From Arenicola marina (lineage: Eukaryota > Annelida > Polychaeta > Arenicolidae): a stretch of DNA of 64,000 bases. Within the stretch, counting starts at the first letter, position 1. Each line of letters opens with the position of its first letter. The notes beneath the pieces are model-generated. The model saw only the letters and a program-made list of their open reading frames with translations. It was not told the origin of the DNA and did no database searches. Below, piece after piece: positions 35,490-50,799 of this stretch. The stretch spans positions 41,161,670 to 41,225,669 of the forward strand of contig OZ025248.1 in assembly GCA_964019135.1 (NCBI GenBank). Direction: 5' to 3'. Position numbers and translations under genes: made by a program.

Positions 35490-36541
35490 TCGATGTCTAG
35501 TCGGGCCTCCTGTTTTACATTGCGGGCGGGGCTATCACGGTGTCTATATAGATGTCTAGTGAGGCCTCCTGTTTTACATTGCGGGCCGGGCTATCACGGT
35601 GTCTATATAGATGTCCAGTGAGGCCTCCAGTTTTACATTACGGGCGGGCTATCACGGTGTCTATATAGATGTCTAGTCCGGCCTCCTGTTTTTCATTGCA
35701 AGCGGGGCTATCACGGTGTCTATATCGATGTCTAGTGAGGCCTCCTGTTTTACATTACGGGCGGGGCTATCACGGTGTCTATATAGATGTCTAGTCGGGC
35801 CTCCTGTTTTACATTACGGGCGGGGCATTCCCGGTGTCTATATAGATGTCTAGTGAGGCCTCCTGTTTTACATTGCGGGCCGGGCTATCACGGTGTCTAT
35901 ATAGATGTCTAGTGAGGCCTCCAGTTTTACATTACGGGCGGGGCTATCACGGTGTCTATATATATGTCTAGTCCGGCCTCCTGTTTTACATTGCGGGCAG
36001 GGCTGTCACGGTGTCTACATCGCTGTTTAGTCGGGCCTCCTGTTTTACATTGCGGGCGGGGCTATCACGGTGTCTATATCGATGTCTAGTGAGGCCTCCT
36101 GTTTTACATTACGGGCGGGGCTATCACGGTGTCTATGTCGATGTCTAGTCGGGCCTCCTGTTTTATATTGCGGGCAGGGCTGTCACGGTGTCTATATAGA
36201 TGTCTAGTTGGGCCTCCTGTTTTACATTACGGGCGGGGCTATCACGGTGTCTATATATATGTCTAGTCCGGCCTCCTGTTTTACATTGCGGGCAGGGCTG
36301 TCACGGTGTCTACATCGCTGTCTAGTCGGGCCTCCTGTTTTACATTACGGGCGGGGCTATCACGGTGTCTATATCGATGTCTAGTGAGGCCTCCTGTTTT
36401 ACATTACGGGCGGGGCTATCACGGTGTCTATATCGCTGTCTAGTCGGGCCTCCTGTTTTACATTGCGGGTGGGGCAATCACGGTGTCTATATAGATGTCT
36501 AGTCCGGCCTCCTGTTTTACATTACGGGCGGGGCTATCACG

Positions 36542-39500
36542 GTGTCTATATCGATGTCTAGTCGGGTTTCCTGTTTTACATTACGGGCGGGGCTATCACG
36601 GTGTCTATATCGATGTCTAGTGAGGCCTCCTGTTTTACATTACGGGCTGGGCTATCACGGTGTCTATATAGATGTCTACTCGGGCCTCCTGTTTTACATT
36701 ACGGGCGGGGCTATCACTGTGTCTATATCGATGTCTAGTGAGGCCTCCTGTTTTACATTACGGGCGGGGCTATCACGGTGTCTATATCGATGTGTAGTCG
36801 GGCCTCCTGTTTTACATTACGGGCGGGGCTATCACGGTGTCTATATCGATGTCTAGTGAGGCCTCCTGTCTTACATTACGGGCGGGGCTATCAAGGTGTC
36901 TATATCGATGTCTAGTGAGGCCTCCTGTTTTACATTACGGGCGGGGCTATCACGGTGTCTATATCGATGTCTAGTGAGGCCTCCTGTTTTACATTACGGG
37001 CGGGGCTATCACGGTGTCTATATCGATGTCTAGTGAGGCCTCCTGTTTTACATTACGGGCGGGGCTATCACGGTGTCTATATCGATGTCTAGTGAGGCCT
37101 CCTGTTTTACATTACGGGCGGGGCTATCACGGTGTCTATATCGATGTCTAGTGAGGCCTCCTGTTTTACATTACGGGCGGGGCTATCACGGTGTCTATAT
37201 CGATGTCTAGTGAGGCCTCCTGTTTTACATTACGGGCGGGGATATCACGGTGACTATTTCGATGTCTAGTGAGGCCTCCTGTTTTACATGACGGGCGGGG
37301 CATTCCCGGTGTCTATATAGATGTCTAGTGAGGCCTCCAGTTTTACATTACGGGCGGGGCTATCACGGTGTCTATATATATGTCTAGTCCGGCCTCCTGT
37401 TTTACATTGCGGGCAGGGCTGTCACGGTGTCTACATCGCTGTTTAGTCGGGCCTCCTGTTTTACATTGCGGGCGGGGCTATCACGGTGTCTATATCGATG
37501 TCTAGTCAGGTTTCCTGTTTTACATTACGGGCGGGGCTATCACGGTGTCTATATAGATGTCTAGTCAGGTTTCCTGTTTTACATTACGGGCGGGGCTATC
37601 ACGGTGTCTATATCGATGTCTAGTGAGGCCTCCTGTTTTACATTACGGGCGGGGCTATCACGGTGTCTATATCGATGTCTAGTGAGGCCTCCTGTTTTAC
37701 ATTACGGGCGGGGATATCACGGTGACTATTTCGATGTCTAGTGAGGCCTCCTGTTTTACATGACGGGCGGGGCATTCCCGGTGTCTATATAGATGTCTAG
37801 TGAGGCCTCCTGTTTTACATTGCGGGCCGGGCTATCACGGTGTCTATATAGATGTCTAGTGAGGCCTCCAGTTTTACATTACGGGCGGGGCTATCACGGT
37901 GTCTATATATATGTCTAGTCCGGCCTCCTGTTTTACATTGCGGGCAGGGCTGTCACGGTGTCTACATCGCTGTTTAGTCGGGCCTCCTGTTTTACATTGC
38001 GGGCGGGGCTATCACGGTGTCTATATCGATGTCTAGTGAGGCCTCCTGTTTTACATTACGGTGGGGGCTATCACGGTGTCTATGTCGATGTCTAGTCGGG
38101 CCTCCTGTTTTATATTGCGGGCAGGGCTGTCACGGTGTCTATATAGATGTCTAGTTGGGCCTCCTGTTTTACATTACGGGCGGGGCTATCACGGTGTCTA
38201 TATATATGTCTAGTCCGGCCTCCTGTTTTACATTGCGGGCAGGGCTGTCACGGTGTCTACATCGCTGTCTAGTCGGGCCTCCTGTTTTACATTACGGGCG
38301 GGGCTATCACGGTGTCTATATCGATGTCTAGTGAGGCCTCCTGTTTTACATTACGGGCGGGGCTATCACGGTGTCTATATCGCTGTCTAGTCGGGCCTCC
38401 TGTTTTACATTGCGGGTGGGGCTGTCACGGTGTCTATATAGATGTCTAGTCCGGCCTCCTGTTTTACATTACGGGCGGGGCTATCACGGTGTCTATATCG
38501 ATGTCTAGTCGGGTTTCCTGTTTTACATTACGGGCGGGGCTATCACGGTGTCTATATCGATGTCTAGTGAGGCCTCCTGTTTTACATTACGGGCTGGGCT
38601 ATCACGGTGTCTATATAGATGTCTACTCGGGCCTCCTGTTTTACATTACGGGCGGGGCTATCACTGTGTCTATATCGATGTCTAGTGAGGCCTCCTGTTT
38701 TACATTACGGGCGGGGCTATCACGGTGTCTATATCGATGTGTAGTCGGGCCTCCTGTTTTACATTACGGGCGGGGCTATCACGGTGTCTATATCGATGTC
38801 TAGTGAGGCCTCCTGTCTTACATTACGGGCGGGGCTATCAAGGTGTCTATATCGATGTCTAGTGAGGCCTCCTGTTTTACATTACGGGCGGGGCTATCAC
38901 GGTGTCTATATCGATGTCTAGTGAGGCCTCCTGTTTTACATTACGGGCGGGGCTATCACGGTGTCTATATCGATGTCTAGTGAGGCCTCCTGTTTTACAT
39001 TACGGGCGGGGCTATCACGGTGTCTATATCGATGTCTAGTGAGGCCTCCTGTTTTACATTACGGGCGGGGCTATCACGGTGTCTATATCGATGTCTAGTG
39101 AGGCCTCCTGTTTTACATTACGGGCGGGGCTATCACGGTGTCTATATCGATGTCTAGTGAGGCCTCCTGTTTTACATTACGGGCGGGGATATCACGGTGA
39201 CTATTTCGATGTCTAGTGAGGCCTCCTGTTTTACATGACGGGCGGGGCATTCCCGGTGTCTATATAGATGTCTAGTGAGGCCTCCAGTTTTACATTACGG
39301 GCGGGGCTATCACGGTGTCTATATATATGTCTAGTCCGGCCTCCTGTTTTACATTGCGGGCAGGGCTGTCACGGTGTCTACATCGCTGTTTAGTCGGGCC
39401 TCCTGTTTTACATTGCGGGCGGGGCTATCACGGTGTCTATATCGATGTCTAGTCAGGTTTCCTGTTTTACATTACGGGCGGGGCTATCACGGTGTCTATA

Positions 39501-42500
39501 TAGATGTCTAGTCAGGTTTCCTGTTTTACATTACGGGCGGGGCTATCACGGTGTCTATATCGATGTCTAGTGAGGCCTCCTGTTTTACATTACGGGCGGG
39601 GCTATCACGGTGTCTATATCGATGTCTAGTGAGGCCTCCTGTTTTACATTACGGGCGGGGATATCACGGTGACTATTTCGATGTCTAGTGAGGCCTCCTG
39701 TTTTACATGACGGGCGGGGCATTCCCGGTGTCTATATAGATGTCTAGTGAGGCCTCCTGTTTTACATTGCGGGCCGGGCTATCACGGTGTCTATATAGAT
39801 GTCTAGTGAGGCCTCCAGTTTTACATTACGGGCGGGGCTATCACGGTGTCTATATATATGTCTAGTCCGGCCTCCTGTTTTACATTGCGGGCAGGGCTGT
39901 CACGGTGTCTACATCGCTGTTTAGTCGGGCCTCCTGTTTTACATTGCGGGCGGGGCTATCACGGTGTCTATATCGATGTCTAGTGAGGCCTCCTGTTTTA
40001 CATTACGGGCGGGGCTATCACGGTGTCTATGTCGATGTCTAGTCGGGCCTCCTGTTTTATATTGCGGGCAGGGCTGTCACGGTGTCTATATAGATGTCTA
40101 GTTGGGCCTCCTGTTTTACATTACGGGCGGGGCTATCACGGTGTCTATATATATGTCTAGTCCGGCCTCCTGTTTTACATTGCGGGCAGGGCTGTCACGG
40201 TGTCTACATCGCTGTCTAGTCGGGCCTCCTGTTTTACATTACGGGCGGGGCTATCACGGTGTCTATATCGATGTCTAGTGAGGCCTCCTGTTTTACATTA
40301 CGGGCGGGGCTATCACGGTGTCTATATCGCTGTCTAGTCGGGCCTCCTGTTTTACATTGCGGGTGGGGCAATCACGGTGTCTATATAGATGTCTAGTCCG
40401 GCCTCCTGTTTTACATTACGGGCGGGGCTATCACGGTGTCTATATCGATGTCTAGTCGGGTTTCCTGTTTTACATTACGGGCGGGGCTATCACGGTGTCT
40501 ATATCGATGTCTAGTGAGGCCTCCTGTTTTACATTACGGGCTGGGCTATCACGGTGTCTATATAGATGTCTACTCGGGCCTCCTGTTTTACATTACGGGC
40601 GGGGCTATCACTGTGTCTATATCGATGTCTAGTGAGGCCTCCTGTTTTACATTACGGGCGGGGCTATCACGGTGTCTATATCGATGTGTAGTCGGGCCTC
40701 CTGTTTTACATTACGGGCGGGGCTATCACGGTGTCTATATCGATGTCTAGTGAGGCCTCCTGTCTTACATTACGGGCGGGGCTATCAAGGTGTCTATATC
40801 GATGTCTAGTGAGGCCTCCTGTTTTACATTACGGGCGGGGCTATCACGGTGTCTATATCGATGTCTAGTGAGGCCTCCTGTTTTACATTACGGGCGGGGC
40901 TATCACGGTGTCTATATCGATGTCTAGTGAGGCCTCCTGTTTTACATTACGGGCGGGGCTATCACGGTGTCTATATCGATGTCTAGTGAGGCCTCCTGTT
41001 TTACATTACGGGCGGGGCTATCACGGTGTCTATATCGATGTCTAGTGAGGCCTCCTGTTTTACATTACGGGCGGGGCTATCACGGTGTCTATATCGATGT
41101 CTAGTGAGGCCTCCTGTTTTACATTACGGGCGGGGATATCACGGTGACTATTTCGATGTCTAGTGAGGCCTCCTGTTTTACATGACGGGCGGGGCATTCC
41201 CGGTGTCTATATAGATGTCTAGTGAGGCCTCCTGTTTTACATTGCGGGCCGGGCTATCACGGTGTCTATATAGATGTCTAGTGAGGCCTCCAGTTTTACA
41301 TTACGGGCGGGGCTATCACGGTGTCTATATATATGTCTAGTCCGGCCTCCTGTTTTACATTGCGGGCAGGGCTGTCACGGTGTCTACATCGCTGTTTAGT
41401 CGGGCCTCCTGTTTTACATTGCGGGCGGGGCTATCACGGTGTCTATATCGATGTCTAGTCAGGTTTCCTGTTTTACATTACGGGCGGGGCTATCACGGTG
41501 TCTATATAGATGTCTAGTCAGGTTTCCTGTTTTACATTACGGGCGGGGCTATCAAGGTGTCTTTATCGATGTCTAGTGAGGCCTCCTGTTTTACATTACG
41601 GGCGGGGCTATCACGGTGTCTATATCGATGTCTAGTGAGGCCTCCTGTTTTACATTACGGGCGGGGCTATCACGGTGTCTATATAGATGTCTAGTCGGGC
41701 CTCCTGTTTTACATTACGGGCGGGGCATTCCCGGTGTCTATATAGATGTCTAGTGAGGCCTCCTGTTTTACATTGCGGGCCGGGCTATCACGGTGTCTAT
41801 ATAGATGTCTAGTGAGGCCTCCAGTTTTACATTACGGGCGGGGCTATCACGGTGTCTATATATATGTCTAGTCCGGCCTCCTGTTTTACATTGCGGGCAG
41901 GGCTGTCACGGTGTCTACATCGCTGTTTAGTCGGGCCTCCTGTTTTACATTGCGGGCGGGGCTATCACGGTGTCTATATCGATGTCTAGTGAGGCCTCCT
42001 GTTTTACATTACGGGCGGGGCTATCACGGTGTCTATGTCGATGTCTAGTCGGGCCTCCTGTTTTATATTGCGGGCAGGGCTGTCACGGTGTCTATATAGA
42101 TGTCTAGTTGGGCCTCCTGTTTTACATTACGGGCGGGGCTATCACGGTGTCTATATATATGTCTAGTCCGGCCTCCTGTTTTACATTGCGGGCAGGGCTG
42201 TCACGGTGTCTACATCGCTGTCTAGTCGGGCCTCCTGTTTTACATTACGGGCGGGGCTATCACGGTGTCTATATCGATGTCTAGTGAGGCCTCCTGTTTT
42301 ACATTACGGGCGGGGCTATCACGGTGTCTATATCGCTGTCTAGTCGGGCCTCCTGTTTTACATTGCGGGTGGGGCAATCACGGTGTCTATATAGATGTCT
42401 AGTCCGGCCTCCTGTTTTACATTACGGGCGGGGCTATCACGGTGTCTATATCGATGTCTAGTCGGGTTTCCTGTTTTACATTACGGGCGGGGCTATCACG

Positions 42501-45500
42501 GTGTCTATATCGATGTCTAGTGAGGCCTCCTGTTTTACATTACGGGCTGGGCTATCACGGTGTCTATATAGATGTCTACTCGGGCCTCCTGTTTTACATT
42601 ACGGGCGGGGCTATCACTGTGTCTATATCGATGTCTAGTGAGGCCTCCTGTTTTACATTACGGGCGGGGCTATCACGGTGTCTATATCGATGTGTAGTCG
42701 GGCCTCCTGTTTTACATTACGGGCGGGGCTATCACGGTGTCTATATCGATGTCTAGTGAGGCCTCCTGTCTTACATTACGGGCGGGGCTATCAAGGTGTC
42801 TATATCGATGTCTAGTGAGGCCTCCTGTTTTACATTACGGGCGGGGCTATCACGGTGTCTATATCGATGTCTAGTGAGGCCTCCTGTTTTACATTACGGG
42901 CGGGGCTATCACGGTGTCTATATCGATGTCTAGTGAGGCCTCCTGTTTTACATTACGGGCGGGGCTATCACGGTGTCTATATCGATGTCTAGTGAGGCCT
43001 CCTGTTTTACATTACGGGCGGGGCTATCACGGTGTCTATATCGATGTCTAGTGAGGCCTCCTGTTTTACATTACGGGCGGGGCTATCACGGTGTCTATAT
43101 CGATGTCTAGTGAGGCCTCCTGTTTTACATTACGGGCGGGGATATCACGGTGACTATTTCGATGTCTAGTGAGGCCTCCTGTTTTACATGACGGGCGGGG
43201 CATTCCCGGTGTCTATATAGATGTCTAGTGAGGCCTCCAGTTTTACATTACGGGCGGGGCTATCACGGTGTCTATATATATGTCTAGTCCGGCCTCCTGT
43301 TTTACATTGCGGGCAGGGCTGTCACGGTGTCTACATCGCTGTTTAGTCGGGCCTCCTGTTTTACATTGCGGGCGGGGCTATCACGGTGTCTATATCGATG
43401 TCTAGTCAGGTTTCCTGTTTTACATTACGGGCGGGGCTATCACGGTGTCTATATAGATGTCTAGTCAGGTTTCCTGTTTTACATTACGGGCGGGGCTATC
43501 ACGGTGTCTATATCGATGTCTAGTGAGGCCTCCTGTTTTACATTACGGGCGGGGCTATCACGGTGTCTATATCGATGTCTAGTGAGGCCTCCTGTTTTAC
43601 ATTACGGGCGGGGATATCACGGTGACTATTTCGATGTCTAGTGAGGCCTCCTGTTTTACATGACGGGCGGGGCATTCCCGGTGTCTATATAGATGTCTAG
43701 TGAGGCCTCCTGTTTTACATTGCGGGCCGGGCTATCACGGTGTCTATATAGATGTCTAGTGAGGCCTCCAGTTTTACATTACGGGCGGGGCTATCACGGT
43801 GTCTATATATATGTCTAGTCCGGCCTCCTGTTTTACATTGCGGGCAGGGCTGTCACGGTGTCTACATCGCTGTTTAGTCGGGCCTCCTGTTTTACATTGC
43901 GGGCGGGGCTATCACGGTGTCTATATCGATGTCTAGTGAGGCCTCCTGTTTTACATTACGGTGGGGGCTATCACGGTGTCTATGTCGATGTCTAGTCGGG
44001 CCTCCTGTTTTATATTGCGGGCAGGGCTGTCACGGTGTCTATATAGATGTCTAGTTGGGCCTCCTGTTTTACATTACGGGCGGGGCTATCACGGTGTCTA
44101 TATATATGTCTAGTCCGGCCTCCTGTTTTACATTGCGGGCAGGGCTGTCACGGTGTCTACATCGCTGTCTAGTCGGGCCTCCTGTTTTACATTACGGGCG
44201 GGGCTATCACGGTGTCTATATCGATGTCTAGTGAGGCCTCCTGTTTTACATTACGGGCGGGGCTATCACGGTGTCTATATCGCTGTCTAGTCGGGCCTCC
44301 TGTTTTACATTGCGGGTGGGGCAATCACGGTGTCTATATAGATGTCTAGTCCGGCCTCCTGTTTTACATTACGGGCGGGGCTATCACGGTGTCTATATCG
44401 ATGTCTAGTCGGGTTTCCTGTTTTACATTACGGGCGGGGCTATCACGGTGTCTATATCGATGTCTAGTGAGGCCTCCTGTTTTACATTACGGGCTGGGCT
44501 ATCACGGTGTCTATATAGATGTCTACTCGGGCCTCCTGTTTTACATTACGGGCGGGGCTATCACTGTGTCTATATCGATGTCTAGTGAGGCCTCCTGTTT
44601 TACATTACGGGCGGGGCTATCACGGTGTCTATATCGATGTGTAGTCGGGCCTCCTGTTTTACATTACGGGCGGGGCTATCACGGTGTCTATATCGATGTC
44701 TAGTGAGGCCTCCTGTCTTACATTACGGGCGGGGCTATCAAGGTGTCTATATCGATGTCTAGTGAGGCCTCCTGTTTTACATTACGGGCGGGGCTATCAC
44801 GGTGTCTATATCGATGTCTAGTGAGGCCTCCTGTTTTACATTACGGGCGGGGCTATCACGGTGTCTATATCGATGTCTAGTGAGGCCTCCTGTTTTACAT
44901 TACGGGCGGGGCTATCACGGTGTCTATATCGATGTCTAGTGAGGCCTCCTGTTTTACATTACGGGCGGGGCTATCACGGTGTCTATATCGATGTCTAGTG
45001 AGGCCTCCTGTTTTACATTACGGGCGGGGCTATCACGGTGTCTATATCGATGTCTAGTGAGGCCTCCTGTTTTACATTACGGGCGGGGATATCACGGTGA
45101 CTATTTCGATGTCTAGTGAGGCCTCCTGTTTTACATGACGGGCGGGGCATTCCCGGTGTCTATATAGATGTCTAGTGAGGCCTCCAGTTTTACATTACGG
45201 GCGGGGCTATCACGGTGTCTATATATATGTCTAGTCCGGCCTCCTGTTTTACATTGCGGGCAGGGCTGTCACGGTGTCTACATCGCTGTTTAGTCGGGCC
45301 TCCTGTTTTACATTGCGGGCGGGGCTATCACGGTGTCTATATCGATGTCTAGTCAGGTTTCCTGTTTTACATTACGGGCGGGGCTATCACGGTGTCTATA
45401 TAGATGTCTAGTCAGGTTTCCTGTTTTACATTACGGGCGGGGCTATCACGGTGTCTATATCGATGTCTAGTGAGGCCTCCTGTTTTACATTACGGGCGGG

Positions 45501-48500
45501 GCTATCACGGTGTCTATATCGATGTCTAGTGAGGCCTCCTGTTTTACATTACGGGCGGGGATATCACGGTGACTATTTCGATGTCTAGTGAGGCCTCCTG
45601 TTTTACATGACGGGCGGGGCATTCCCGGTGTCTATATAGATGTCTAGTGAGGCCTCCTGTTTTACATTGCGGGCCGGGCTATCACGGTGTCTATATAGAT
45701 GTCTAGTGAGGCCTCCAGTTTTACATTACGGGCGGGGCTATCACGGTGTCTATATATATGTCTAGTCCGGCCTCCTGTTTTACATTGCGGGCAGGGCTGT
45801 CACGGTGTCTACATCGCTGTTTAGTCGGGCCTCCTGTTTTACATTGCGGGCGGGGCTATCACGGTGTCTATATCGATGTCTAGTGAGGCCTCCTGTTTTA
45901 CATTACGGGCGGGGCTATCACGGTGTCTATGTCGATGTCTAGTCGGGCCTCCTGTTTTATATTGCGGGCAGGGCTGTCACGGTGTCTATATAGATGTCTA
46001 GTTGGGCCTCCTGTTTTACATTACGGGCGGGGCTATCACGGTGTCTATATATATGTCTAGTCCGGCCTCCTGTTTTACATTGCGGGCAGGGCTGTCACGG
46101 TGTCTACATCGCTGTCTAGTCGGGCCTCCTGTTTTACATTACGGGCGGGGCTATCACGGTGTCTATATCGATGTCTAGTGAGGCCTCCTGTTTTACATTA
46201 CGGGCGGGGCTATCACGGTGTCTATATCGCTGTCTAGTCGGGCCTCCTGTTTTACATTGCGGGTGGGGCAATCACGGTGTCTATATAGATGTCTAGTCCG
46301 GCCTCCTGTTTTACATTACGGGCGGGGCTATCACGGTGTCTATATCGATGTCTAGTCGGGTTTCCTGTTTTACATTACGGGCGGGGCTATCACGGTGTCT
46401 ATATCGATGTCTAGTGAGGCCTCCTGTTTTACATTACGGGCTGGGCTATCACGGTGTCTATATAGATGTCTACTCGGGCCTCCTGTTTTACATTACGGGC
46501 GGGGCTATCACTGTGTCTATATCGATGTCTAGTGAGGCCTCCTGTTTTACATTACGGGCGGGGCTATCACGGTGTCTATATCGATGTGTAGTCGGGCCTC
46601 CTGTTTTACATTACGGGCGGGGCTATCACGGTGTCTATATCGATGTCTAGTGAGGCCTCCTGTCTTACATTACGGGCGGGGCTATCAAGGTGTCTATATC
46701 GATGTCTAGTGAGGCCTCCTGTTTTACATTACGGGCGGGGCTATCACGGTGTCTATATCGATGTCTAGTGAGGCCTCCTGTTTTACATTACGGGCGGGGC
46801 TATCACGGTGTCTATATCGATGTCTAGTGAGGCCTCCTGTTTTACATTACGGGCGGGGCTATCACGGTGTCTATATCGATGTCTAGTGAGGCCTCCTGTT
46901 TTACATTACGGGCGGGGCTATCACGGTGTCTATATCGATGTCTAGTGAGGCCTCCTGTTTTACATTACGGGCGGGGCTATCACGGTGTCTATATCGATGT
47001 CTAGTGAGGCCTCCTGTTTTACATTACGGGCGGGGATATCACGGTGACTATTTCGATGTCTAGTGAGGCCTCCTGTTTTACATGACGGGCGGGGCATTCC
47101 CGGTGTCTATATAGATGTCTAGTGAGGCCTCCTGTTTTACATTGCGGGCCGGGCTATCACGGTGTCTATATAGATGTCTAGTGAGGCCTCCAGTTTTACA
47201 TTACGGGCGGGGCTATCACGGTGTCTATATATATGTCTAGTCCGGCCTCCTGTTTTACATTGCGGGCAGGGCTGTCACGGTGTCTACATCGCTGTTTAGT
47301 CGGGCCTCCTGTTTTACATTGCGGGCGGGGCTATCACGGTGTCTATATCGATGTCTAGTCAGGTTTCCTGTTTTACATTACGGGCGGGGCTATCACGGTG
47401 TCTATATAGATGTCTAGTCAGGTTTCCTGTTTTACATTACGGGCGGGGCTATCAAGGTGTCTTTATCGATGTCTAGTGAGGCCTCCTGTTTTACATTACG
47501 GGCGGGGCTATCACGGTGTCTATATCGATGTCTAGTGAGGCCTCCTGTTTTACATTACGGGCGGGGCTATCACGGTGTCTATATCGATGTCTAGTGAGGC
47601 CTCCTGTTTTACATTACGGGCGGGGATATCACGGTGACTATTTCGATGTCTAGTGAGGCCTCCTGTTTTACATGACGGGCGGGGCATTCCCGGTGTCTAT
47701 ATAGATGTCTAGTGAGGCCTCCTGTTTTACATTGCGGGCCGGGCTATCACGGTGTCTATATAGATGTCTAGTGAGGCCTCCAGTTTTACATTACGGGCGG
47801 GGCTATCACGGTGTCTATATATATGTCTAGTCCGGCCTCCTGTTTTACATTGCGGGCAGGGCTGTCACGGTGTCTACATCGCTGTTTAGTCGGGCCTCCT
47901 GTTTTACATAGCGGGCGGGGCTATCACGGTGTCTATATCGATGTCTAGTGAGGCCTCCTGTTTTACATTACGGGCGGGGCTATCACGGTGTCTATGTCGA
48001 TGTCTAGTCGGGCCTCCTGTTTTATATTGCGGGCAGGGCTGTCACGGTGTCTATATAGATGTCTAGTTGGGCCTCCTGTTTTACATTACGGGCGGGGCTA
48101 TCACGGTGTCTATATATATGTCTAGTCCGGCCTCCTGTTTTACATTGCGGGCAGGGCTGTCACGGTGTCTACATCGCTGTCTAGTCGGGCCTCCTGTTTT
48201 ACATTACGGGCGGGGCTATCACGGTGTCTATATCGATGTCTAGTGAGGCCTCCTGTTTTACATTACGGGCGGGGCTATCACGGTGTCTATATCGCTGTCT
48301 AGTCGGGCCTCCTGTTTTACATTGCGGGTGGGGCAATCACGGTGTCTATATAGATGTCTAGTCCGGCCTCCTGTTTTACATTACGGGCGGGGCTATCACG
48401 GTGTCTATATCGATGTCTAGTCGGGTTTCCTGTTTTACATTACGGGCGGGGCTATCACGGTGTCTATATCGATGTCTAGTGAGGCCTCCTGTTTTACATT

Positions 48501-50465
48501 ACGGGCTGGGCTATCACGGTGTCTATATAGATGTCTACTCGGGCCTCCTGTTTTACATTACGGGCGGGGCTATCACTGTGTCTATATCGATGTCTAGTGA
48601 GGCCTCCTGTTTTACATTACGGGCGGGGCTATCACGGTGTCTATATCGATGTGTAGTCGGGCCTCCTGTTTTACATTACGGGCGGGGCTATCACGGTGTC
48701 TATATCGATGTCTAGTGAGGCCTCCTGTCTTACATTACGGGCGGGGCTATCAAGGTGTCTATATCGATGTCTAGTGAGGCCTCCTGTTTTACATTACGGG
48801 CGGGGCTATCACGGTGTCTATATCGATGTCTAGTGAGGCCTCCTGTTTTACATTACGGGCGGGGCTATCACGGTGTCTATATCGATGTCTAGTGAGGCCT
48901 CCTGTTTTACATTACGGGCGGGGCTATCACGGTGTCTATATCGATGTCTAGTGAGGCCTCCTGTTTTACATTACGGGCGGGGCTATCACGGTGTCTATAT
49001 CGATGTCTAGTGAGGCCTCCTGTTTTACATTACGGGCGGGGCTATCACGGTGTCTATATCGATGTCTAGTGAGGCCTCCTGTTTTACATTACGGGCGGGG
49101 ATATCACGGTGACTATTTCGATGTCTAGTGAGGCCTCCTGTTTTACATGACGGGCGGGGCATTCCCGGTGTCTATATAGATGTCTAGTGAGGCCTCCTGT
49201 TTTACATTGCGGGCCGGGCTATCACGGTGTCTATATAGATGTCTAGTGAGGCCTCCAGTTTTACATTACGGGCGGGGCTATCACGGTGTCTATATATATG
49301 TCTAGTCCGGCCTCCTGTTTTACATTGCGGGCAGGGCTGTCACGGTGTCTACATCGCTGTTTAGTCGGGCCTCCTGTTTTACATTGCGGGCGGGGCTATC
49401 ACGGTGTCTATATCGATGTCTAGTCAGGTTTCCTGTTTTACATTACGGGCGGGGCTATCACGGTGTCTATATAGATGTCTAGTCAGGTTTCCTGTTTTAC
49501 ATTACGGGCGGGGCTATCAAGGTGTCTTTATCGATGTCTAGTGAGGCCTCCTGTTTTACATTACGGGCGGGGCTATCACGGTGTCTATATCGATGTCTAG
49601 TGAGGCCTCCTGTTTTACATTACGGGCGGGGCTATCACGGTGTCTATATCGATGTCTAGTGAGGCCTCCTGTTTTACATTACGGGCGGGGATATCACGGT
49701 GACTATTTCGATGTCTAGTGAGGCCTCCTGTTTTACATGACGGGCGGGGCATTCCCGGTGTCTATATAGATGTCTAGTGAGGCCTCCTGTTTTACATTGC
49801 GGGCCGGGCTATCACGGTGTCTATATAGATGTCTAGTGAGGCCTCCAGTTTTACATTACGGGCGGGGCTATCACGGTGTCTATATATATGTCTAGTCCGG
49901 CCTCCTGTTTTACATTGCGGGCAGGGCTGTCACGGTGTCTACATCGCTGTTTAGTCGGGCCTCCTGTTTTACATTGCGGGCGGGGCTATCACGGTGTCTA
50001 TATCGATGTCTAGTGAGGCCTCCTGTTTTACATTACGGGCGGGGCTATCACGGTGTCTATGTCGATGTCTAGTCGGGCCTCCTGTTTTATATTGCGGGCA
50101 GGGCTGTCACGGTGTCTATATAGATGTCTAGTCGGGCCTCCTGTTTTACATTACTGGCGGGGCTATCACGGTGTCTATATATATGTCTAGTCCGGCCTCC
50201 TGTTTTACATTGCGGGCAGGGCTGTCACGGTGTCTACATCGCTGTCTAGTCGGGCCTCCTGTTTTACATTACGGGCGGGGCTATCACGGTGTCTATATCG
50301 ATGTCTAGTCGGGCCTCCTGTTTTATATTGCGGGCAGGGCTGTCACGGTGTCTACATCGCTGTCTAGTCGGGCCTCCTGTTTTACATTGCGGGTGGGGCA
50401 ATCACGGTGTCTATATAGATGTCTAGTCCGGCCTCCTGTTTTACATTACGGGCCGGGCTATCACG
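36542..50465. repeat. Higher-order-repeat core: seven consecutive units
   Basis: Seven units with lengths that are whole multiples of 59 bp. A 315-bp marker at the start of each unit translates identically in the first seven marker copies, so the units are nearly identical. Length variants arise by gain of whole monomers, for example an extra tgcgggccgggc monomer near 41.2 kb, which is what unequal crossover in register would give. Confidence 0.93.
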
Positions 50466-50799
50466 GTGTCTATATAGATGTCTAGTCAGGTTTCCTGTTT
50501 TACATTACGGGCGGGGCTATCACGGTGTCTATATCGATATCTAGTGAGGCCTCCTGTTTTACATTACGGGCTGGGCTATCACGGTGTCTATATAGATGTC
50601 TACTCGGGCCTCCTGTTTTACATTACGGGCGGGGCTATCACGGTGTCTATATCGATGTCTAGTGAGGCCTCCTGTTTTACATTACGGGCGGGGCTATCAC
50701 GGTGTCTATATCGATGTGTAGTCGGGCCTCCTGTTTTACATTACGGGCGGGGCTATCACGGTGTCTATATCGATGTCTAGTGAGGCCTCCTGTTTTACA

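Noticed and set aside
36542-50780. Eight copies of a 100-104 codon frame in the satellite
   Set aside because: 59 is not divisible by three. The frame just passes through three monomers before meeting a stop, and it is repeated because the higher-order unit is repeated.
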